Below, one piece after another: positions 23,016-32,171 of a stretch of DNA of 43,985 nucleotides. Each line of letters opens with the position of its first letter. The first letter of the stretch is position 1. The stretch lies in contig CAZUTK010000018.1 in assembly GCA_964623265.1 (NCBI GenBank), positions 1 to 43,985 of the forward strand, written 5' to 3'. The notes under the pieces are model-generated. The model worked only from the letters and a program-made list of their open reading frames with translations, did no database searches and was not told where the DNA came from. A program made the translations under genes and the position numbers. This DNA comes from CAZUTK01 sp964623265. GTDB taxonomy: Bacteria; Electryoneota; B3-LCP.

Positions 23016-24475
23016 CGCATCATGACCGCTTTGACGGTGCTGACCCGCCCCTCGCTCACCAGACGCAGCAGATAGATTCCGGAAGCCAGATTCCCCGCAT
23101 CCCAACGCAGCGTATAGGTTCCGGCAGGGAATTCCCCTTCCAGCAAGGTCGCAACAAGCTCCCCGTTTATGCTGTACGCGTGCAGGCGTATCGGACTCCG
23201 CATCATTAAACAGAAAGAGATCTGCGTCGTTGCGTTAAAAGGATTCGGGAAGAGAGCTCGCAAGCCGAAAGCGGTCGGAACGTCGGCTTGCCGCTGGGGG
23301 AAAACGTGCGGATCGGGATTGAAGTCGTAGCGGGAACGCGGCAGGACTTGATACAGAGAACCGTACTGGCTCAGGATCGCCAGCAAGTTGAAGGGTTCGC
23401 CGACTTCCGGATGATCCGGCCAACCGTCGAGATCCGTATCCCGGTCAATGCGCAACTGCAACTGCGCGCCGGAAAAATCTGAGATCGTCAGGTTGGCGTT
23501 TTCACCTTCATCCGGCCAGGGGTTCGAACCGGGAACGATCCACGCTTGTTCCAGAAATACCAGCATGGATTCGAGATCTTCGCCGCCTGTGACGGCGGTC
23601 AGGCAGGTGATCTGAGCCGCCGCAGGCTGATTTACCTGAGCGCCTACCTGAAGTTCCAGCGGCGCAGACAGCTCCAGGAGATTGTTATATTGCTGAATAA
23701 AGGCTTTCACCCGGAGACAATCGCCGACTGCGAAATCGAATGAACCGCCGTAGATGCAGATTCCCGCGGTTTCATCCTGCAGGTAAGCGACGATAAAAGC
23801 CGGACCGTTGAAGAGCGCCGATGGAGATGTCGCAATCCCCGACGTCCAGACTAACTCACCGATCATCTGAGCCTGATTGGCGCGGATTGTCCCGAGCGAA
23901 TAATAAGGCGTCGTCTCGTTGACTTGATTCGGCGCACCGGGAGTTATCCAGGCGGTCCTGTGGAAATCGAGGGAATTTTGGTTGGTGTCCCGCCCGTCGG
24001 GAAAGCGGCTCAGGCTGGTGCCGGGAAGCGGGGATGCACTCGGTTCGCCCTCACCGCAAAAAACAGTGTCCGGCAACGTGAAGTCACCATAGCCGACGGC
24101 ATCCACCCGCACCGTATCAATCCTGAGGATCAGGTTATCCGGTCCGTTCTCGTAATCCACCAGCTGGCTGACCAGGTCCACATTCGACACACTGGGCGAC
24201 TGTCCAATGACGAAGAAACCGTCCTGCGGGATTTCGCAACCGATCAGCGGAATCACGTGGTATTCCTGTCCGTTCTGGCCACGGACACCTAACAGTTGAT
24301 AAGCCGTCAAATTGGTTCCGGGTGGTCCGTAAATTTCCACGAAACAAGAATCATCCGCGCCGAAGTCGTTGATCATCACCTCATTGATTTTCACCTGAGC
24401 CGCAATCGGGATGATTCCAGATAACAAGAAGGCGCCCCACAACGGCACAAGTGTTCTGCAAGAATAGGTTCTCAT
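23012..24475 (-). CDS. Secreted lamin-tail-domain protein with type IX-like C-terminal sorting domain
   Basis: 487 residues from the ATG at 24475; an ATG at 24499 is also in frame but has no ribosome binding site, while GAGA lies upstream of 24475. A signal peptide covers about 1-27 (LWGAFLLSGIIPIAAQ). The next 150 residues (VKINEVMINDFGADDSCFVEIYG) match a lamin-tail domain. A middle OB-like domain (GTIRANQAQM to VGDCLRVKAFIQQYN) resembles the modules next to secreted nucleases, but no nuclease domain follows. The last 80 residues (LFPNPFNATTQISF to YLLRLVSEGRVSTVKAVMMR) form the sorting domain. It is probably a surface or exported binding protein. Confidence 0.85.
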   Translation of the reverse strand: MRTYSCRTLVPLWGAFLLSGIIPIAAQVKINEVMINDFGADDSCFVEIYGPPGTNLTAYQLLGVRGQNGQEYHVIPLIGCEIPQDGFFVIGQSPSVSNVDLVSQLVDYENGPDNLILRIDTVRVDAVGYGDFTLPDTVFCGEGEPSASPLPGTSLSRFPDGRDTNQNSLDFHRTAWITPGAPNQVNETTPYYSLGTIRANQAQMIGELVWTSGIATSPSALFNGPAFIVAYLQDETAGICIYGGSFDFAVGDCLRVKAFIQQYNNLLELSAPLELQVGAQVNQPAAAQITCLTAVTGGEDLESMLVFLEQAWIVPGSNPWPDEGENANLTISDFSGAQLQLRIDRDTDLDGWPDHPEVGEPFNLLAILSQYGSLYQVLPRSRYDFNPDPHVFPQRQADVPTAFGLRALFPNPFNATTQISFCLMMRSPIRLHAYSINGELVATLLEGEFPAGTYTLRWDAGNLASGIYLLRLVSEGRVSTVKAVMMR

Positions 24476-24513
24476 GCCATTTCTCAGCCGGCGTATCATT
24501 ATTAAAATTTTTA

Positions 24514-24542
24514 TTGATTTCTAATTTCGCACATGGTATAAT
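24514..24542 (+). promoter_or_regulatory. Sigma70-type promoter of the metallo-beta-lactamase lipoprotein gene
   Basis: TTGATT at 24514-24519, a 17-bp spacer and a perfect TATAAT at 24537-24542. Expected start near 24549, 19 nt before the ATG at 24568. It excludes the earlier in-frame ATGs at 24451 and 24541. Confidence 0.75.
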
Positions 24543-24567
24543 GAGTATATTTCAAGAGCGCATCGCT

Positions 24568-26007
24568 ATGCTGAAATTCATTTACGCGCGCTATATCCAG
24601 ATCTTGCGAACCGGTATCGCCTTCTGGCTCCTCGGTTGCTTCGCGGGCTGCAACGGGCAATTCAGCCGCTGGGAAACTGCTCCACCGAAGTTGCAGCCCA
24701 TTCCCGGACAGATCATCGCCCCGGGGCACGCGTTTACTCCGATCTCTCTGGACGATTACGTCGAAGACGAAACCGCCGACAGCTCCATTCAATGGACGAT
24801 TCGCTCCGTCGGAGGGAAGGTCATCGTCAAGATGCAAAATCGCATTGCACACTTCGACCTCTGCAGCACGGGCTGGCGCGGTTTGGATACGATCCAATTC
24901 ACCGCAAGCGATCTCGAAGGCCTCTGCACTTCGATCAGTGCGGTTTACGGGGTTCAGATTCCCGCCGACGGGGAAGTCCGGGATCCCGACGGAAGGATCA
25001 GGATTTTCTGGGAATCGCCGGAAGTATGCGACAGCCGCGTACTGTACTGGGAACACACCGGCGGCGCAGCGCATGTCGCCGCGCGGCGATCGCATTTTGG
25101 ATTGGATCATGAAGTCCGCTTACTCGAACTGCGATCGAACGCGCGATACGACTACTTTCGCTTCGGGTTGAACAGCGCCGGCGATACGATTTACAAGAGC
25201 CTCGAAGACAGCTTTCTCACCGCGCAGGTCTTGCCGGCGGAACTGCTCAGAGCGCATTTTATTGACGTGAAGCAGGGCGACGCCTGCTTCATCCAAACTG
25301 CGGATGATGTGAATCTTTTAATTGACGGCGGATATGGAAGCTTCAGCAATCCGGCACCCCCTTCCTGGGATGGAGACGGCATCCCCTGGGCTTTGAATTA
25401 TCTCGAGAGCATCGGAATCCAGCGAGTGGATTGGATGATTAAGAGTCACGGCCATTCCGACCACGCAGGAGGATTGCAGGATGTGGTGAATTCAGAGATG
25501 ACGATCCTCGAAAAACAAGCCCCCTTTCCGGACGAAGGCTTTTCCGCAGATCTCACGCCCGGGGAAATTCTAGATCTGGATTCCCGCACCCGGATGGAGA
25601 TCTTTAACAGCGGCTATCCACCTGGCGTCCCTGCGTCGAACGAAAACAACAGCTCGATTGTTCTGCATCTCACGTACGGGGAGTTCTCCTTGTTGATGAC
25701 CGGCGACGCGGAAACGCCGGTTAACGAATATGTGCGACAGACTTTCGCAGGTTCCATTTCGTCCAATGTTCTCAAAGTGAACCATCACGGATCATCCGAT
25801 GCCATAAACGACGCCTGGATCGAAGCGGTCCGACCCCAAGCCGCGGTCATTTCGTGCGGATCCGGAAATCCCTATGGCCACCCCCATGCAGAAACGCTGA
25901 AGATACTCAGGATGCATTCGGTGGAAGTATTGCGCACCGATCAGAATGGGGATATCACCGTCGTCAGCGACGGAACGGAAAACTGGGTCTGGATCTACAC
26001 ACCGTGA
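24568..26007 (+). CDS. Lipoprotein with ComEC-like metallo-beta-lactamase domain
   Basis: 479 residues. The N-terminus has a lipoprotein signal (FWLLGCFAGC; Cys24 or Cys28 would be acylated). Residues about 40-225 look like Ig/fibronectin-type modules (IRIFWESPEVCDSRVLYWEH is like the N-terminal module of purple acid phosphatases). The C-terminal 250 residues are a metallo-beta-lactamase fold closest to the cytoplasmic part of ComEC: FIDVKQGDACFI, HGHSDHAGG with His294, His296, Asp298 and His299, MTGDAE and NHHGSSDA. In ComEC this domain is a nuclease-like module; here it is anchored on the outside of the inner or outer membrane. Function outside the fold is not known. Confidence 0.87.
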   Translation: MLKFIYARYIQILRTGIAFWLLGCFAGCNGQFSRWETAPPKLQPIPGQIIAPGHAFTPISLDDYVEDETADSSIQWTIRSVGGKVIVKMQNRIAHFDLCSTGWRGLDTIQFTASDLEGLCTSISAVYGVQIPADGEVRDPDGRIRIFWESPEVCDSRVLYWEHTGGAAHVAARRSHFGLDHEVRLLELRSNARYDYFRFGLNSAGDTIYKSLEDSFLTAQVLPAELLRAHFIDVKQGDACFIQTADDVNLLIDGGYGSFSNPAPPSWDGDGIPWALNYLESIGIQRVDWMIKSHGHSDHAGGLQDVVNSEMTILEKQAPFPDEGFSADLTPGEILDLDSRTRMEIFNSGYPPGVPASNENNSSIVLHLTYGEFSLLMTGDAETPVNEYVRQTFAGSISSNVLKVNHHGSSDAINDAWIEAVRPQAAVISCGSGNPYGHPHAETLKILRMHSVEVLRTDQNGDITVVSDGTENWVWIYTP

Positions 26008-26112
26008 TCTGTTTTCTTATCCCCTCTTCTCTTCACGGAAACGAATTTTCCATACTGTTTCGATAAGATACAAGGTGCAACAAATAAGATCAAGGAAAAT
26101 TTCAGAAGAGAT

Positions 26113-26150
26113 AAAAAAGCGAAGGAAAATCCTTCGCTTTTCATTTTTTA
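26113..26150. terminator. Bidirectional intrinsic terminator between convergent genes
   Basis: Twelve-base arms (26115-26126 and 26130-26141) around a 3-nt loop, flanked by A and T runs, so it can stop transcription from both sides: the lipoprotein gene ending at 26007 and the long minus-strand run ending at 26167. Confidence 0.9.
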
Positions 26151-26166
26151 TGATCACTTCAGCTGT

Positions 26167-27396
26167 TTAGGGTAAAACTGCATCCGGCATATGGAGGGTG
26201 AAGACCTCGTTGACCCCCCGCATATCCTCTTCCATAAAGCCGAGCTCGTCGCGGAACCGATCTAACAATTCCGGCGCGTCGTAGAAATCCCCGACTTCTT
26301 CCAGTACCTGCTGAAAAGCATCCACGCAGCGAGGGCAGAACTGCTGACCGGTAAGAGAACGCAATTCTTTCAACGCTTCCTCACGGCTGCGCGCATCCCG
26401 ATAGGGGCGGTCGCTGCGCATGGCGTCATAGGCGTCTGCGACGGCGATAATGCGCCCCTTGATGTCTATCTTCTCTTTACTTAATCCATCCGGATAGCCC
26501 GTTCCATCGAATCTCTCGTGGTGCTGGCGGATAATATCCCGGGTACTGCTCAAGAACAGGATCGGATCGAGGATCGTCGCACCGACGATGGGATGTCCTT
26601 TGATGATTTGGTACTCCTCATCCGTCAGCTTGCCGTTCTTCAAGAGAATCGAATCGGGAATGCTGATCTTGCCCAGGTCGTGCAGCAGAGCGGCATACTT
26701 CAGGTGCAACATATCGGATGAGGATAAGCCCAATTTCTGTCCGAGATGTACGGCGTAATGAAAGACTCTTTCAGAATGACCGCGGGAATAGTGGTCTTTC
26801 GATTCGAGGGCGAAATACAGGACGGAGATCGTTCCTAAAAAACTGCGCTGAAGTTGGGAAAACAGCCGGCGAATTTCGTTTTTCTGTTTGATGAGCTTGG
26901 CGTTTTTCTGCGCCAGCTCTTCAGATACTTTTTGCAGAGCATACGTCCGCTCCTTGACGCGCAGTTCGAGGATTTGATTCTGTTCGCGGATCTGCTGTTC
27001 GAGGGCCCGCTTGGCTTTGATGACTTCGTAATATTCCAGAGCCCGCTTAACGGCGACCAGGATCTCCTCCATCTTGAACGGTTTGGTGATGAATTTATAG
27101 ACCCAGCCGCGGTTGATAGCTTCAATGGCGATTTTCATGTCCGCGAATCCGGTCATCAGGATGCGGACGGCTTCCAGATTGCGTTTGCGCACCGCTTCGA
27201 AGAATTCGATGCCCGACATCACCGGCATACGGTTGTCGCTGATGATAATGTCCGGGGTTTCCTCATCCAACAGCGAAAGTGCTTTTTTCCCATCCGGCGC
27301 GGTGATCACTCGATAGCCCGCGTCCCGGAAGGTCTCATCCAGAAGATCCAGAATATCCGGTTCGTCATCCACGACCAGGAGAGTATAAGGATTCAT
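26167..27396 (-). CDS. Response regulator with HD-GYP phosphodiesterase domain
   Basis: 409 residues from the ATG at 27396, which has GGGGG four bases upstream. The receiver (about 4-118) has Asp54 (IISDNRMP) and Lys105 (FITKPF). A coiled coil follows (about 122-185), then the HD-GYP domain with HDLGK at 239-243 and GYP at 300-302 in HHERFDGTGYPDG. Such proteins degrade cyclic di-GMP when activated by phosphorylation. No partner kinase is adjacent. It is the last gene of the 17-gene minus-strand run. Confidence 0.95.
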   Translation of the reverse strand: MNPYTLLVVDDEPDILDLLDETFRDAGYRVITAPDGKKALSLLDEETPDIIISDNRMPVMSGIEFFEAVRKRNLEAVRILMTGFADMKIAIEAINRGWVYKFITKPFKMEEILVAVKRALEYYEVIKAKRALEQQIREQNQILELRVKERTYALQKVSEELAQKNAKLIKQKNEIRRLFSQLQRSFLGTISVLYFALESKDHYSRGHSERVFHYAVHLGQKLGLSSSDMLHLKYAALLHDLGKISIPDSILLKNGKLTDEEYQIIKGHPIVGATILDPILFLSSTRDIIRQHHERFDGTGYPDGLSKEKIDIKGRIIAVADAYDAMRSDRPYRDARSREEALKELRSLTGQQFCPRCVDAFQQVLEEVGDFYDAPELLDRFRDELGFMEEDMRGVNEVFTLHMPDAVLP

Positions 27397-27437
27397 CTTT
27401 CCCCCAACGAATACCATTCAGATCAACAAACCGGATC

Positions 27438-28661
27438 TCAAGTTCTCAGCAGCACGGTCTCCTTTTGAAAAACCCGGAATGCGATGAATATGCCGATGCC
27501 GGCATAGGCAGCGCTGGTCAGAAAAGTCAGCGCGATCAAGGCGGGATTGTAGATGCCCATCAGCGTGTCCCGCAGGATCAAGCTTATGTTCACTACCGGA
27601 ATCAATGCCATTCGGGCTTGAGTCTCCATGCCCGGCATCATCGAGGTTATTGCGGGAATAATGATGAGAATCAGCAGGGGATAAACGTAACTTTGCGCTT
27701 CCTTGTAGCTGCGCGCGTTGATTGCGATGGCGATCAACAACGAAGCAAACAGGGCGACAAGCGGGATGAACAGAAAAAATACCATAAGGAGGGCGACGGG
27801 ATCCAGTGACAGCGATAAACCAGCCCCCCCCATTTCATCCGAAAACATAGAAGCTCCGGAAATGAGGGTCATGGTCATGGAAAGCAACGTCAAGGTTGCG
27901 GTGATGAAACCCGCCAGCATCGTCGTCAGGAATTTGCCCAAAACCAGTTCCAAGCGGGATGCCGGACTGACCAGAAGGGTCTCCATCGTGCCGCGCTCCT
28001 TTTCACCCGCTGTAAGATCAATCGCAGGGTATGTACACCCCGTCATCGCCAAAATGATGACGAGATACGGGAGAAACATCCCCAGCGCGGCGCCGGTCAT
28101 TTGAGCTTCGCTGGCCCGATTCTCGGTTTGGATGGAGAACGGTTCCATCAAGGAGGGCGAGAGATTCATCCGCGCGAGCTGCCGCTGCACGATTTGCCGG
28201 CGATATGTATTCAGCGCATCCTTCACTTTCACCATCGCCGTCTGGGATTCTTGATTGGATTGATCATATTCAATGCGCACTTGGAGTGAATCGGCTGCAT
28301 CCCGCTGGGCGGTCAATCTGTCTTCGAATCCATCCGGCACCCGAATCACCGCCATAACCGTGCGGTCATGCAGCATCGCGACGGCGGTGCTTGAATCCTG
28401 GATGGAGTGAATAACCTGCAATCCCGGTGTATCTTGCAAAAAATCCAGCAGTTCAGGAGCCCAACGACTGTTCAGCAGGATCACGGGGGAATTCCGTTTT
28501 TCGAGCTTCTCGATCTGCGAAGACATCAATCCGCCTACTCCCAGCATCAACATCGGAATGACGGCGATGGGGAGCAAGACCATCGAGATCAGCGTGCGGC
28601 GATCGCGGATGATGTCCAGGAATTCCTTGCGGAAAATGATCCAAACTTTGCGCAAATTCAT
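27438..28661 (-). CDS. ABC-2 type transporter permease (NatB-like)
   Basis: 407 residues from the ATG at 28661, which overlaps the stop of the YihY-family gene as ATGA; a longer reading would lie inside that gene. One N-terminal helix (LISMVLLPIAVIPMLML) is followed by a large extracytoplasmic domain (about 50-195) and five to six C-terminal helices. The segment AIDLTAGEKERGTMETLLVSP is typical of the NatB/ABC-2 group, which exports sodium ions, drugs or envelope components. The matching ATPase is two genes upstream, separated by the YihY-family gene. Confidence 0.88.
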   Translation of the reverse strand: MNLRKVWIIFRKEFLDIIRDRRTLISMVLLPIAVIPMLMLGVGGLMSSQIEKLEKRNSPVILLNSRWAPELLDFLQDTPGLQVIHSIQDSSTAVAMLHDRTVMAVIRVPDGFEDRLTAQRDAADSLQVRIEYDQSNQESQTAMVKVKDALNTYRRQIVQRQLARMNLSPSLMEPFSIQTENRASEAQMTGAALGMFLPYLVIILAMTGCTYPAIDLTAGEKERGTMETLLVSPASRLELVLGKFLTTMLAGFITATLTLLSMTMTLISGASMFSDEMGGAGLSLSLDPVALLMVFFLFIPLVALFASLLIAIAINARSYKEAQSYVYPLLILIIIPAITSMMPGMETQARMALIPVVNISLILRDTLMGIYNPALIALTFLTSAAYAGIGIFIAFRVFQKETVLLRT

Positions 28662-29983
28662 ACTTTTGATTCTCCCCTGCCGGCGGAAACAACGTCTTTC
28701 AGTGACACTTTTTGCAGAGTTTCGAATTCCTGCTGTTCGATTTTCTTCAGATGCTCCTTCGCGCAATCAGGGAGTCCGGAAAACGGAATTTTCCCCAACG
28801 CTTCCCAGATTTGCGCTAGTTTCAAATCGTCGGAATCCCGCGCCAGACGCAGGAAGTCGTCATCATTGTTGGGTTTGCTGATGATGCCGGCATAAATCAA
28901 CTTTTCCAAGAGCTGCTTGAATTCGTGCGCGCGCAGTTCGAAGCGCGCAGCGGCGGAATTAATGCGCAGCGGTGCTTCGCCGCGGATCTGCCGATTTGTG
29001 ACGTCCATCAACAGGTTCAATGCGATGTTTTCCGGCGCGAAGGCATCCGAATATCCGAGCGGGAAGCGGCGCATTTCGCGAATATTCTGCGTCACATAAA
29101 CCGCCTGCACAGCGAAAAGCAGAATAATGAACGTGATATTCAACCAGATAAAGAACAATGGGAGCGCAGCGAAAGCGCCATAGAGAATATTATAACTCAC
29201 AAACATCGTTGTGTAAAGAAAATATAATCGTTTTGCGACCTCCCACAGCACTGCGCCGATAACCGCGCCCAATGCTGCCGGTGCGAAGCGCACCTGAACA
29301 TTCGGAACCAATTTAAACAACAGCAGAAAGCCAAGCCATTCGAGAAACAGCGGAAAGCCCCAGGTGCGCAAGATGGAGTACATTCCCGGCGTCAAGAGAG
29401 ATTTCAGAGTCTCGCTCCACTGCACCGAAGAGGACGCGATGGTGGAAGCGAGGATCAGAAGCGGCACTAATGTCACAGCGACCCAGAAATTTCGGAAACG
29501 GGAGAAAAGACTACGCGGCTGCGTCACCTTCCAGATGTAGTTGAAAGTATCTTCCAGACTGCTCAAGAAGCTTAACCCTGCGATCGCCAGAAAGAAAAAC
29601 CCCGATCCTCCCAGGACTCCGATCGGCGCTTTCGCCAACAATCCATCGAGGACGCGCACCGCCTGATCCCCTACGCCGCCCGCCAGCATTTTGATCAGAT
29701 AGGGTTTCAATTGTTCGGAGAGCCACTGACTGCCTCCGAACAGGTCGAAGAACGTAAACAGCACCGCCAATGTCGGCACCAGCGAAAGCAGCGTCGCCAA
29801 CGTCAAGACCGAAGCCCGCATCATCAGACGGTTGCGCAGGAATTCACGGATGACGAGCCGCACCCAATCCCAGAATAGAGGCAGGGTTTTTTCCCGAAAG
29901 TCGTAGCCCGGGAGGGATACTCCGAACCGATCCAGAAACGATACGACCCAGCGGGGGTAGATGCGTTTGATGTCGATCGCCAA
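28658..29983 (-). CDS. YihY/BrkB-family integral membrane protein with C-terminal extension
   Basis: 441 residues. About six membrane helices (residues 45-310) match the YihY/UPF0761 family, including AGLSFLSSLEDTFNYIW and the NILYGAFAALPLFFIWLNI segment. A soluble C-terminal part (about 320-441) looks like a winged-helix domain (FELRAHEFKQLLEKLIYAGII), common in bacterial versions. The function of the family is not settled; the old ribonuclease BN name is wrong for it. The start appears to be TTG at 29983, 7 nt after the ATPase stop, with GAGG 12 nt upstream; no better start is visible. Confidence 0.87.
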   Translation of the reverse strand: MAIDIKRIYPRWVVSFLDRFGVSLPGYDFREKTLPLFWDWVRLVIREFLRNRLMMRASVLTLATLLSLVPTLAVLFTFFDLFGGSQWLSEQLKPYLIKMLAGGVGDQAVRVLDGLLAKAPIGVLGGSGFFFLAIAGLSFLSSLEDTFNYIWKVTQPRSLFSRFRNFWVAVTLVPLLILASTIASSSVQWSETLKSLLTPGMYSILRTWGFPLFLEWLGFLLLFKLVPNVQVRFAPAALGAVIGAVLWEVAKRLYFLYTTMFVSYNILYGAFAALPLFFIWLNITFIILLFAVQAVYVTQNIREMRRFPLGYSDAFAPENIALNLLMDVTNRQIRGEAPLRINSAAARFELRAHEFKQLLEKLIYAGIISKPNNDDDFLRLARDSDDLKLAQIWEALGKIPFSGLPDCAKEHLKKIEQQEFETLQKVSLKDVVSAGRGESKV

Positions 29984-29990
29984 AGCGGCT

Positions 29991-30749
29991 TCAACCTCTG
30001 TTTCGCGGATATTGCAATTCCAAACCGACGGCTCGCGTGAATACTTCTTCGAGATCGTTCGTATTATAATTGCCGCGGAGTTGGTCGAGAGTGCCTTCCG
30101 CCACCAATTTGCCTTGATGAATGATGCCGATGCGATCGCAGAGACGCTCCGCTTCGCGCATAATGTGAGTCGAAAAGATGATGGTTCGCTGGGATCGCTT
30201 TGCCTGAAAGATGAATTCGATGATCGCCCGCGAAGCGATGATGTCCAAACCGGCGGTAGGTTCGTCTAAGATCAAGACCGGCGGGTCATGGATCAGCGTA
30301 CGCGCAATGGAGACGCGCTGTTTCTGGCCGGTGGATAATTTGTCGGTTTTGACGTCCAGATAATCGCTCATTTCGAGGGTGCGCACCAGCTCATTCAATC
30401 GGCTCTCGAAACGGGCCGAATCCAAACCATAGAGCGAAGCGAAATAGCGCAGGATTTCGCGCGCCGTCAGGCGCCGATAGAGTCCGGTATCGCCTGATAA
30501 GAAGCCGATGGACTGGCGCACCTGCCCCGCTTGCGTCACGACGTTATATCCGGCAACCGCCGCGGTTCCATCATCCGGGGACAACACGGTTGAGAGGAGG
30601 CGCAGAGTGGTGGTTTTCCCGGCGCCGTTAGGTCCCAGCAATCCGTAGATTTCGCCCGGTTTGCAGGTGAACGTCAGCTGATCCACGGCTCGAACGACGC
30701 CTCTTTTTTTGTCTGCAAAGGACTTGGTCAAATTCTGCACTTGAATCAC
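29991..30749 (-). CDS. ABC transporter ATP-binding protein (NatA-like)
   Basis: 252 residues from a GTG at 30749, preceded by AGGAAA about 8 nt upstream; a longer reading would run through the GWxTD gene. Walker A is GPNGAGKT at 39-46, the signature is LSTGQKQRVSIAR near 138, Walker B is VLILDEPTAGLD near 158-169 and the switch His is in IIFSTH. This is the DRA/NatA subgroup that works with ABC-2 permeases, here the permease at 27438-28661. Confidence 0.92.
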   Translation of the reverse strand: MIQVQNLTKSFADKKRGVVRAVDQLTFTCKPGEIYGLLGPNGAGKTTTLRLLSTVLSPDDGTAAVAGYNVVTQAGQVRQSIGFLSGDTGLYRRLTAREILRYFASLYGLDSARFESRLNELVRTLEMSDYLDVKTDKLSTGQKQRVSIARTLIHDPPVLILDEPTAGLDIIASRAIIEFIFQAKRSQRTIIFSTHIMREAERLCDRIGIIHQGKLVAEGTLDQLRGNYNTNDLEEVFTRAVGLELQYPRNRG

Positions 30750-30759
30750 AGCGAATTTC

Positions 30760-32154
30760 CTATTTTCTTCGAATCGAGGCTTCCTGATCAAACCAATCCG
30801 GGCGGTAGATCTCGCCATTCTTCGTGCTGTGAACCAGTCGGTAGTCGCCGTATCCGTTGCGGTCCACGAACACGAAGATGACGCCGCCATCCAAGGCATC
30901 GTAGTACCAGATCTCATAGGGACGCGTATCCAGCTCGTGAGTGTGATATTCCACTTCGTCCGGCTTTCCAAAGAGGATATAGACGCGTCCACGGTCTGTT
31001 TTCCACCCTTCTTTATCCAGCACACCAAATTTTTCATTGCAATAGCTCTTCCGGCTAATAAAGATGTCTTTATACTCATTGACCGGGGTCTCGGGATTGC
31101 TGTCGCGTTCGCGCCAGAAACGGATCAGAAACTGCCTTTGCCCCTCTTGATTCAAGGCTCCGATGGAACGCCACTCGGAATCGCTGAGAAGATATTTGAT
31201 CTCTTCAACCGCTTCGCTGAGCTGCGCATCGTTGTAAGAGAGAATTTCGCTGTCACTCCGGTCCGGTTCCGAGCGTACCGCGAGTCTCTCCGTGCTGAAA
31301 TCACCCGGCCGGAAAATGAAGAATTTGCTTTCTGCGGATGTGGTTTCGCCGTTGTCGTTGTCCAGAACGATCACCTTCAGATAATAGGTTCCCGAAGTCA
31401 GAGAAGCAATGGAGAAACCGTCCACCTCGACCGCGCTGGATCCGACCTTCTTGTGGACTTTCGCCGGTAAGCGTTTCACTTCTTTCCGCGCCGAATCCAG
31501 AATGATCCTTTCCACGGTAAACTCTCCGGTCGTGTCTTCAAAATTGTAGATTTCCGAGTAAAAATAGAGCATCGGCAACGCGGTGCCATATAGTCTTTCC
31601 GGATTCGGGATCACGCGGTAACCGTTTTTATAGAACTTGTTAACCTCATCCGTTCTTTCAATCTGCGTGGCGAATTCGAGGTTGGATATCTGCAGGGCTG
31701 TGTCCGAATATGCCGACAGATCCAGGTCGAGAGCTTTCAGATAAGTGGTATCGCGGTTGAGATCCTCGACTTTTCCTTGCAATCGAAATTTTCCCGGCGG
31801 GAGGTTGAACGCAGCGATGTCGGGCAGCTTCTGCCGCGGAGACAATTCCGCGGGATCTTGCACTTTATCCATGATTTCCCAAGATGTCGTGGACAGCAAG
31901 GTATCCGGCGAATAGAGATGCAGCGATATCCGGGCAAGCGCCTGGTAAGCTTCGCCGGACGGATTAAACTGCAAGGCATCGCGTTGAATCATCAGATAGA
32001 CTTCCAGATAGATCAGACCGCCTTGCTGGCGATACCCGGCGGCATCCAGTGTAAAAATGGGCTGCGCGTGCGCGCAGGCAAAAAAGAAGAAGGCGACGCC
32101 GACCCAGCATGCGAACCATAAATGCCGACGTCTGGTTTTCATCCCCGACCACAT
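30760..32154 (-). CDS. Exported GWxTD-domain protein
   Basis: 464 residues. A signal peptide covers about 1-30 (HLWFACWVGVAFFFFACAHAQ). The middle contains beta-rich modules (residues about 40-290). The C-terminal third is the GWxTD domain: EWRSIGALNQEGQRQFLIRF, then EGWKTDRGRVYILFGKPD, ending in RPYEIWYYD. The domain is frequent in FCB-type and related phyla and its function is unknown. A ribosome binding site GGAG lies 7 nt before the ATG at 32154. It begins 17 nt after smc and ends 10 nt before the ABC ATPase. Confidence 0.92.
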   Translation of the reverse strand: MWSGMKTRRRHLWFACWVGVAFFFFACAHAQPIFTLDAAGYRQQGGLIYLEVYLMIQRDALQFNPSGEAYQALARISLHLYSPDTLLSTTSWEIMDKVQDPAELSPRQKLPDIAAFNLPPGKFRLQGKVEDLNRDTTYLKALDLDLSAYSDTALQISNLEFATQIERTDEVNKFYKNGYRVIPNPERLYGTALPMLYFYSEIYNFEDTTGEFTVERIILDSARKEVKRLPAKVHKKVGSSAVEVDGFSIASLTSGTYYLKVIVLDNDNGETTSAESKFFIFRPGDFSTERLAVRSEPDRSDSEILSYNDAQLSEAVEEIKYLLSDSEWRSIGALNQEGQRQFLIRFWRERDSNPETPVNEYKDIFISRKSYCNEKFGVLDKEGWKTDRGRVYILFGKPDEVEYHTHELDTRPYEIWYYDALDGGVIFVFVDRNGYGDYRLVHSTKNGEIYRPDWFDQEASIRRK

Positions 32155-32171
32155 CTTTCACTCCGGTAGAT

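Noticed and set aside
26167..32154. Defence or secretion island made of ABC, YihY, GWxTD and HD-GYP genes
   Set aside because: No nuclease, toxin, reverse transcriptase or mobile-element gene is present, and the block is continuous with housekeeping genes. An envelope function is more likely.
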